Of a stretch of 64,000 nt of DNA, positions 58,610 to 64,000 are shown piece by piece. This DNA comes from Kibdelosporangium philippinense. Its GTDB lineage: Bacteria > Actinomycetota > Actinomycetes > Mycobacteriales > Pseudonocardiaceae. Position 1 is the stretch's first letter; every line of letters begins with the position of its first letter. Where the stretch lies: NCBI RefSeq assembly GCF_021390435.2, contig NZ_JAJVCN010000003.1, positions 496,001-560,000 of the forward strand. The letters run 5' to 3'. Made by a program: the position numbers and the translations under genes. The notes under the pieces are model-generated. The model searched no databases, was not told the DNA's origin, and was given only the letters and a program-made list of their open reading frames with translations.

Positions 58610-60526
58610 ATGTACACCGAAGGGGCACCGATCGCCGACCACAAGGCTCCGACTGGCCCGCTGGACAAGCGTTGGGAGCAAAGGCGATTCTCCGCGCGAC
58701 TGGTCAACCCGGCAAACAAGCGCAAGCTCACCGTGATCGTGGTCGGGACTGGGCTCGCGGGCGGATCGGCGGCCGCGACCCTGGCTGAGCTTGGCTACAA
58801 CGTGGTGTCCTTCTGTTACCAGGACAGTCCACGCCGGGCGCACAGCATCGCGGCACAGGGCGGGATCAACGCAGCCAAGAATTACCGCAACGACGGCGAC
58901 AGCGTCTTCCGGCTGTTCTACGACACGATCAAAGGCGGCGATTTCCGCGCCCGTGAGGCCAACGTGCACCGGCTGGCCGAGGTCAGTGTCGAGATCATCG
59001 ACCAATGCGTCGCACAGGGCGTCCCATTCGCCCGTGAATACGGCGGTTTGCTCGACACACGTTCTTTTGGTGGAGCACAGGTAGCCCGAACGTTTTACGC
59101 GAGAGGGCAAACGGGACAGCAACTCCTACTTGGCGCTTATCAAGCGCTGTCAAGGCAAATCAACGCCGGGCGGGTGAAAATGCACCCGCGCACCGAGATG
59201 CTGGATCTGATCGTCGACGACGGCCGGGCGCGCGGGATCGTGGCCCGCGACCTGGTCACTGGCCAGACCGAGACGCACCTCGCGGACGCGGTCGTCCTGG
59301 CAACCGGCGGCTACGGCAACACGTTCTACCTGTCCACCAACGCGAAAGGCAGCAACGCGACCGCGATCTGGCGTGCGCACAAGCGAGGCGCGTTGTTCGC
59401 GAACCCGTGCTACACCCAGATCCACCCGACGTGCATCCCGGTCAGCGGCTCGCACCAGTCCAAGCTGACCTTGATGAGCGAGTCGTTGCGCAATGACGGC
59501 CGCGTCTGGGTTCCCAAGGCACCACGGGATTCCCGGCCGCCACACATGATTGCAGAGAACGAGCGGGACTACTACCTGGAACGTATGTACCCGAGCTTCG
59601 GCAATCTGGTCCCCCGCGACATCGCTTCCCGTGCGGCAAAGAACATCTGCGACACCGGACACGGCGTCGGCCCTGGCGGGCTTGGTGTGTACCTGGATTT
59701 CGCCGATGCCATCGAGCGTCTCGGCAAGGACGCGGTCTCGGCCAAGTACGGCAACTTGTTCGAGATGTACGGGCAGATCACCGGCGAGGACCCCTACCGG
59801 GTGCCGATGCGGATCTACCCGGCCGTGCACTACACCATGGGCGGCCTCTGGGTGGATTATGACCTGCAGAGCACCATCCCCGGTCTCTTCGTGATCGGTG
59901 AAGCCAACTTCTCCGATCATGGCGCCAACCGGCTTGGCGCGTCCGCGTTGATGCAAGGCCTGGCAGACGGCTACTTCATCCTGCCGAACACGATCGGCGA
60001 CTACCTCGCCGACGGCCCGTTCCCGCCGGTCTCCCAGGAGGCGATCACCCAGGTTGAGCAGGACGTGGTCGATCAGGTCGTGCGGATCCTGTCGGTGGAC
60101 GGCGACCGGTCGCCTGACGACATCCACCGCGAACTCGGCCAGCTGATGTGGGACCACTGCGGGATGGAACGCTCCGAAGAAGGCCTGCGTAAAGCTCTCG
60201 AAGCGATTCCACAGCTGCGCAGGGAGTTCTGGCAACGAATCCGCGTGCTCGGCACCGGCGACGGGCTGAACCAGTCGCTCGAGAAGGCTGGCAGGCTCGC
60301 GGATTTCCTCGAACTGGCCGAGCTGATGTGTGTCGATGCCTTGCACCGCACGGAATCCTGCGGCGGGCATTTCCGGGCCGAGAGCCAGACCGAAGACGGC
60401 GAAGCCCGTCGCGACGACGAGAACTTCAGCTACGTCGCCGCGTGGGAGTACGGGCCGCAGCCCGTCCTGCACCGCGAGGAACTGCGGTTCGACAACGTCA
60501 AACCGAGTCAACGGAGTTACAAGTGA
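58610..60526 (+). CDS. sdhA: Succinate dehydrogenase / fumarate reductase flavoprotein subunit
   Basis: 638 aa. FAD motif VIVVGTGLAGGSAAATLAEL (about residues 42-61), covalent FAD His 78 in RRAHSIAAQGGINAAKNY, ATGGYGN, and the active-site QIHPTCIP and HYTMGGLWVD segments. Oxidises succinate in the TCA cycle, or reduces fumarate; type B enzymes can do both. ATG 58610. The stop overlaps the sdhB GTG by 4 bp. Confidence 0.95.
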   Translation: MYTEGAPIADHKAPTGPLDKRWEQRRFSARLVNPANKRKLTVIVVGTGLAGGSAAATLAELGYNVVSFCYQDSPRRAHSIAAQGGINAAKNYRNDGDSVFRLFYDTIKGGDFRAREANVHRLAEVSVEIIDQCVAQGVPFAREYGGLLDTRSFGGAQVARTFYARGQTGQQLLLGAYQALSRQINAGRVKMHPRTEMLDLIVDDGRARGIVARDLVTGQTETHLADAVVLATGGYGNTFYLSTNAKGSNATAIWRAHKRGALFANPCYTQIHPTCIPVSGSHQSKLTLMSESLRNDGRVWVPKAPRDSRPPHMIAENERDYYLERMYPSFGNLVPRDIASRAAKNICDTGHGVGPGGLGVYLDFADAIERLGKDAVSAKYGNLFEMYGQITGEDPYRVPMRIYPAVHYTMGGLWVDYDLQSTIPGLFVIGEANFSDHGANRLGASALMQGLADGYFILPNTIGDYLADGPFPPVSQEAITQVEQDVVDQVVRILSVDGDRSPDDIHRELGQLMWDHCGMERSEEGLRKALEAIPQLRREFWQRIRVLGTGDGLNQSLEKAGRLADFLELAELMCVDALHRTESCGGHFRAESQTEDGEARRDDENFSYVAAWEYGPQPVLHREELRFDNVKPSQRSYK

Positions 60527-61278
60527 GGTTCACCCTGCGCGTCTGGCGCCAGGACAACCAGTTCGACAAGGGCACGCTGGTGATGTACGTCGTCGACGAC
60601 ATCACACCGGACATGTCCTTCCTCGAAATGCTTGACGTGCTGAACGAACGCCTGATCAGCGAGGGCGAGGAGCCGATCGCGTTCGACCACGACTGCCGCG
60701 AGGGCATCTGCGGCATGTGCGGCCTGATGATCAACGGCAACGCGCACGGCCCGAACAAGCTGACCACGACATGCCAGTTGCACATGCGCAGCTTCGACCC
60801 GAACGTGCCGATCACCATCGAACCGTGGCGCGCAAGGCCGTTCCCGGTGATCAAGGATCTGGTCGTCGACCGTTCGGCGTTCGACCGGATCATCGAGTCC
60901 GGCGGATACATCAGCGCGCCAACCGGCAGCGCGCCGGACGCTCACGCAGTCCCAGTGCCGAAGGCGGACGCGGACAACGCGTTCGAGGCGGCCGCGTGCA
61001 TCGGTTGCGGCGCTTGCGTTGCCGCGTGCCCCAACGGTTCCGCGATGCTGTTCACGGCAGCCAAGACCACGCACCTCGGACTGTTGCCGCAAGGTCAGCC
61101 CGAGCGGTACAGCCGCGCGCTCGACATGGTCGAGACCCACGATGACCTGGGCTTCGGCGGATGCACGAACTCCGGCGAGTGCACGGTCGTCTGTCCAAAA
61201 GGGATTCCACTGGAGGCGATCGGCAGGTTGAACCGGGACGCGTTGAAAGCAGCCACGAGGTCACCGGCGAAGCACTAA
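60523..61278 (+). CDS. sdhB: Succinate dehydrogenase iron-sulfur subunit
   Basis: 251 aa. The [2Fe-2S] ligands are in CREGICGMC with a later Cys in KLTTTCQLH; the [4Fe-4S]/[3Fe-4S] ligands are in CIGCGACVAACPNG and CTNSGECTVVCPKG. Passes electrons from FAD to the membrane haem. GTG 60523 overlaps the sdhA stop (GTGA), so the three genes are coupled. Confidence 0.95.
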   Translation: MRFTLRVWRQDNQFDKGTLVMYVVDDITPDMSFLEMLDVLNERLISEGEEPIAFDHDCREGICGMCGLMINGNAHGPNKLTTTCQLHMRSFDPNVPITIEPWRARPFPVIKDLVVDRSAFDRIIESGGYISAPTGSAPDAHAVPVPKADADNAFEAAACIGCGACVAACPNGSAMLFTAAKTTHLGLLPQGQPERYSRALDMVETHDDLGFGGCTNSGECTVVCPKGIPLEAIGRLNRDALKAATRSPAKH

Positions 61279-61287
61279 ACTGGGCGC

Positions 61288-61605
61288 GTGGAGCCTCCAG
61301 AGCTGCAGGCCAGCCCCCAGTGGCAGCGGACCGGCCACGACCGCTTCCCAGTCGCCGCCGCGGTCGATGGCAAGTGGTGGGTCATGCGGATGAACATCTT
61401 CCCCGATCACTCCCGGTGGACGTTGTTCATTGACGGCGTCGCGCGCTACGACATCGACAGCACGCCACCCACCTGGGGCAATCCCGCCGATCCCGCAGCG
61501 CCGAAGCTGGACAACGCCGACGAGGTGCTTGAACCTGTCAAGAACCTCGTGACGTACGGCAGCGAAGTCGGTCAACCGTGCGACAACCCGTTCTGCTGCG
61601 GCTGA
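61288..61605 (+). CDS. Conserved hypothetical protein
   Basis: 105 aa, soluble: QWQRTGHDRFPVAAAVDGKW, VMRMNIFPDHSRWTLFIDGV, RYDIDSTPPTWG. The last residues CDNPFCCG carry three Cys near the C-terminus. No family recognised. GTG 61288, 10 bp after sdhB, so it is probably read from the same transcript. Its end overlaps the convergent TetR gene by 34 bp. Confidence 0.75.
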   Translation: MEPPELQASPQWQRTGHDRFPVAAAVDGKWWVMRMNIFPDHSRWTLFIDGVARYDIDSTPPTWGNPADPAAPKLDNADEVLEPVKNLVTYGSEVGQPCDNPFCCG

Positions 61606-62228
61606 AGCAGACCGTCCACCAGCGCCCGCAGCCCTTGCCGATACGTGTCCCGTGACGACAACTCCGGCCACCGGTCAGCGACCGCTGCCACGGTCGGCAG
61701 GTCGGTTTGCTTGAGCAACACCGAATCCCGATAGTTCGGCCGTCCCTCGGCACGGCGGCGCGCCGATCGGGCGCGGATCATGATCTCGCCAGCGGTGTAG
61801 TACCAAATGCTTCGGTAGACGTGCACGGCCTCGTCCGGTGTCCGTCCACTGTCGACAACTCCGGCCAGTATCTGTTCGACCATCCACAAAGCTGATTCGC
61901 TGACGAGGTCGTCGCCGGTGAGGACTTCGACGACCCATGGCCAACCTGCCAGGGCATCGTGCATGACGGTCGCCGCGGCGATGATCCGTTCGCGCGGGTC
62001 GCTCGGCAACTCCGGGCGCGGAATCTCGGCGGCGTAGTACTCCAGCAGCTGCAGCAGCAGGTCTTCCTTGTCGCGGACGTGGTGGTACAGCGTGGTCGGC
62101 GCCGTCCCCGTCTCCACCGCCAGCCTGCGCATCGTCAGTTTCTCCCAGCCATCCCGATCGATCAGGGTCCGTGCGGCCGACATGATCTGCGCGCGCGATG
62201 TCCGGGGTGGGCGGCCAGTTCGGGGCAT
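61572..62228 (-). CDS. TetR family regulator, divergent from MFS
   Basis: 218 aa. HTH TMRRLAVETGTAPTTLYHHV (about residues 33-52), C-terminal domain of the TetR_C_1-like type (ESALWMVEQILAGVVDSG, YRSIWYYTAGEIMIRA). ATG 62228; a GTG two codons earlier is an alternative. It is divergent from the MFS gene and probably binds the perfect palindrome at 62254-62273. Confidence 0.9.
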   Translation of the reverse strand: MPRTGRPPRTSRAQIMSAARTLIDRDGWEKLTMRRLAVETGTAPTTLYHHVRDKEDLLLQLLEYYAAEIPRPELPSDPRERIIAAATVMHDALAGWPWVVEVLTGDDLVSESALWMVEQILAGVVDSGRTPDEAVHVYRSIWYYTAGEIMIRARSARRRAEGRPNYRDSVLLKQTDLPTVAAVADRWPELSSRDTYRQGLRALVDGLLQPQQNGLSHG

Positions 62229-62245
62229 GCGCACATCTTGACACC

Positions 62246-62273
62246 GGTGCTACTTTTCGAACATGTTCGAAAA
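62246..62273 (+). promoter_or_regulatory. Extended -10 promoter and operator covering the MFS start codon
   Basis: TGCTACTTT (TGn-TAnnnT, extended -10 type; TACTTT at 62251-62256) lies 6 bases before the ATG. TTTTCGAACATGTTCGAAAA at 62254-62273 is a perfect 20-bp palindrome that contains the ATG (62263). The transcript is probably leaderless and repressed by the divergent TetR. Confidence 0.7.
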
Positions 62274-63897
62274 GTTATCGGGCGGAGGAGTCCCGCTGGT
62301 CTGCCTTGCCATGTTCGGGTTGATGGCCGGGCAGCAGATGGTCAACCCGATCCTGCCGCCGCTGGCCCGTGAGCTGGGGCTGAGCGAACTGCACCTGGGG
62401 ATCGTGATGACCGTCGCCGCCGCGGCTGTCGTGCTCGTGAGCCCGTTCTGGGGGCGCCGCGCGACCTCGTGGGGGCACCGGGCCGTCCTGCTCATCTCGC
62501 TGGTTGGTGCCGCTGGCGGACTGCTGGCGTTCGCCGTGATCGCGAACATCGGCACCGCGTTGGGCGTGCCCGTCTTGTTCGCGCTGATCCTGCTCACCAG
62601 AAGCGTGATCTTCGGGGTGGCGTGGGCCGCGACGCCCGTCACCGCACAGTCCTATGTGGCCGATGTGACTACTGGCGAGGCCGCGAGGATCCGGGGAATG
62701 TCGATGCTTGGTGCGGCACAAGGCCTTGGGCTTGCCATCGGCCCGGCCGCAGGCGGCATGCTCGCGATCGGCGGCCTGTCGCTGCCACTGTTCGTCGCCC
62801 CGGCGTTGATCCTGCTGATCGCGTTGGTCATCAGCGTGTCCCTGCCAAGGCCGGACAAACACCGCGAGATCCCGCCGCAGACCAAGGTAAGCCCGTTCGA
62901 CAAGCGTGTCTTGCCGTTCCTGACCGCGGGATTCGGCATGTACCTCGCCTACGGCCTAGTCCTGATGACCGTCGGTTTCCTGTTGCAGGACCGGCTTGGG
63001 CTGACCGCACGGCAGACCGGCCTGGCAACGGGCCTCGTCATTCTGGCCGGTGCCGGGGTGTTCATGCTGGTGCAAGCCGCCGTCGTGCCACGCCTTGACT
63101 GGCGTCCACCACGTCTGATCAGGGTCGGCGCGGTCGTGATGACGATCGGTATGGCCACCATGGTGGTCGCGGACAGCACTGCGTTGATCACGGTCGCCAT
63201 CGCGATTCTTGGCGCCGGAATGGGTTTCGGCCTGCCGGGGTTCATGTCGGCGCCGACACTGCTCGTCCAGTCGCACGAACAGGGATCGGTCGCCGGGCTT
63301 GCCGCCGCCAGCACCGGGCTGACCTTCGTGTTCGGCCCGCTCATCGGCACGGCGTCGTACGAGATCACGCCAGCAGCGCCATATCTGCTCGGCACAGTGC
63401 TGCTGATCGGCCTTGTCGTCTTCGTGTTCGCGCACCCGGGAGTCGGGCGTGTGAGTAGTCGCACGGAGTGCGAACACCATCGGATAGGGCATCCTGAACT
63501 CATGCGTCCGCACGACGTCGAGGTCGGCCAGACCTACCGGGTACGCATCACCCAGCGGGACAACCCCGCGAGGTTCATCACGGGTGATCCCAGCAAAGCC
63601 GAGGCAGACCTGCTGATGCTGTCCTGGACCTTGGAATCGACACACGAGTTCGACCTCACAGTGACCGCGACCGGACAGGAACTGAGCGGCGAGCCCGCGG
63701 TGACCGGTGTCCGCGTCGCGGAAACGTCTCGCGTCAGCACGCCGTTGCCGCCGGAGGCGGCAGAACGTCTAGGCCTGCCAACGGATGTGGACTACATCAT
63801 CGAAGGTGTGCTCAAGGACGCGGTGACCGGTCAGATCGTGAGCAGGCCGACCGGCGAGACGATGACAATTCCGTGCGCGTGGCTGAAACCGCTTTAA
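62263..63897 (+). CDS. MFS transporter with an extra C-terminal domain
   Basis: 544 aa. Residues 1-395: 12-TM MFS exporter (LAMFGLMAGQQMVNPILPPL, SPFWGRRATSWGHRAVLLIS as motif A, MLGAAQGLGLAIGPAAGG). Residues about 414-544 form a soluble domain (RPHDVEVGQTYRVRITQRDN, FDLTVTATGQELSG, LPTDVDYIIEGVLKDAVTGQ) of unknown type. There is no stop between the two, but an in-frame ATG at 63502 with ATAGGG upstream could start a separate gene. A fusion or a lost stop codon are both possible. Confidence 0.85.
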   Translation: MFEKLSGGGVPLVCLAMFGLMAGQQMVNPILPPLARELGLSELHLGIVMTVAAAAVVLVSPFWGRRATSWGHRAVLLISLVGAAGGLLAFAVIANIGTALGVPVLFALILLTRSVIFGVAWAATPVTAQSYVADVTTGEAARIRGMSMLGAAQGLGLAIGPAAGGMLAIGGLSLPLFVAPALILLIALVISVSLPRPDKHREIPPQTKVSPFDKRVLPFLTAGFGMYLAYGLVLMTVGFLLQDRLGLTARQTGLATGLVILAGAGVFMLVQAAVVPRLDWRPPRLIRVGAVVMTIGMATMVVADSTALITVAIAILGAGMGFGLPGFMSAPTLLVQSHEQGSVAGLAAASTGLTFVFGPLIGTASYEITPAAPYLLGTVLLIGLVVFVFAHPGVGRVSSRTECEHHRIGHPELMRPHDVEVGQTYRVRITQRDNPARFITGDPSKAEADLLMLSWTLESTHEFDLTVTATGQELSGEPAVTGVRVAETSRVSTPLPPEAAERLGLPTDVDYIIEGVLKDAVTGQIVSRPTGETMTIPCAWLKPL

Positions 63898-64000
63898 CCG
63901 CGCCAATCACTGTTCTCCAGTGAAATCACCCACGGGTCGTTCATCAGTTTGTCGGTTTCCCTGACCTCCATCAGCGCGACTTTCGCGCCCGGCCAGCCGT
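63894..64000 (-). CDS. Partial gene at right edge, C-terminus only
   Basis: Minus-strand open frame entering from the right: KVALMEVRETDKLMNDPW, VISLENSDWRG, then TAA. Codon use matches real genes here. Overlaps the MFS stop by 4 bp. No family can be named from 34 residues. Confidence 0.55.
   Translation of the reverse strand, partial: GWPGAKVALMEVRETDKLMNDPWVISLENSDWRG

Noticed and set aside
58610..60526. Fumarate reductase rather than succinate dehydrogenase
   Set aside because: Type B enzymes cannot be told apart by motif alone. Succinate dehydrogenase is kept as the name for an aerobic actinomycete.

Overview
This window is chromosomal DNA from a high-GC actinomycete. Third codon positions are almost always G or C, GTG and TTG starts are common, several transcripts look leaderless, and stop/start codons overlap throughout. 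The ilvB-ilvN-ilvC / serA order, a gatC-gatA-gatB operon, orphan DUF397 and PH-domain genes, TetR-controlled acyl-CoA genes and an ABC importer without its own ATPase all fit Actinobacteria, probably Pseudonocardiales. The genus cannot be fixed by reading alone. No rRNA, tRNA, CRISPR array, replication origin or biosynthetic gene cluster was seen.

Layout. 1-3089: a secreted subtilisin-like protease running off the left edge. 3248-12920: amino-acid biosynthesis (serA, ilvC, ilvN, ilvB, and ilvD on the other strand) with an attenuator upstream of ilvB. A 1.58-kb IS lies inside the ilvC terminator, and an IS630 element lies between ilvD and its terminator. 14227-21851: membrane protein, two D-2-hydroxyacid dehydrogenases, DoxX protein, hydrolase, sugar-dehydrogenase-like lipoprotein, and a TetR/14-TM exporter pair. 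21919-25428: gatC-gatA-X-gatB, where X is a small membrane protein. 25644-28337: ACT protein, GT87-type transferase, hydrolase. 28402-36983: acyl-CoA metabolism (ACAD, phosphotransferase, MaoC, three SDRs, enoyl-CoA hydratase, two TetRs, MHS transporter) with two shared operator motifs. 36988-43167: HEAT protein, DUF1203, ligA, lipoprotein, LysR. 43310-43732: a 22-bp tandem array. 44144-53100: a sugar uptake and catabolism locus (secreted PIG-L deacetylase, ABC permeases and binding protein, PfkB kinase, DeoR, GH4). 53152-56931: PAAR-like protein, ureohydrolase, a decayed toxin-antitoxin pair broken by a second IS630 copy, and Uma2. 56934-61278: LysR and sdhCAB. 61288-64000: hypothetical protein, a TetR/MFS pair and a partial gene at the right edge.

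The most distinctive non-genic signal is a family of about 48-bp near-perfect hairpins at gene 3' ends. Their outer arm is constant and their inner arm varies in a compensatory way; one copy has been split by an IS. Other features worth a second look are the branched-chain leader peptide that overlaps its own RNA switch, the 22-bp array, a 308-bp module with an open frame wedged between two ABC permease genes, and the operator network of the acyl-CoA region.
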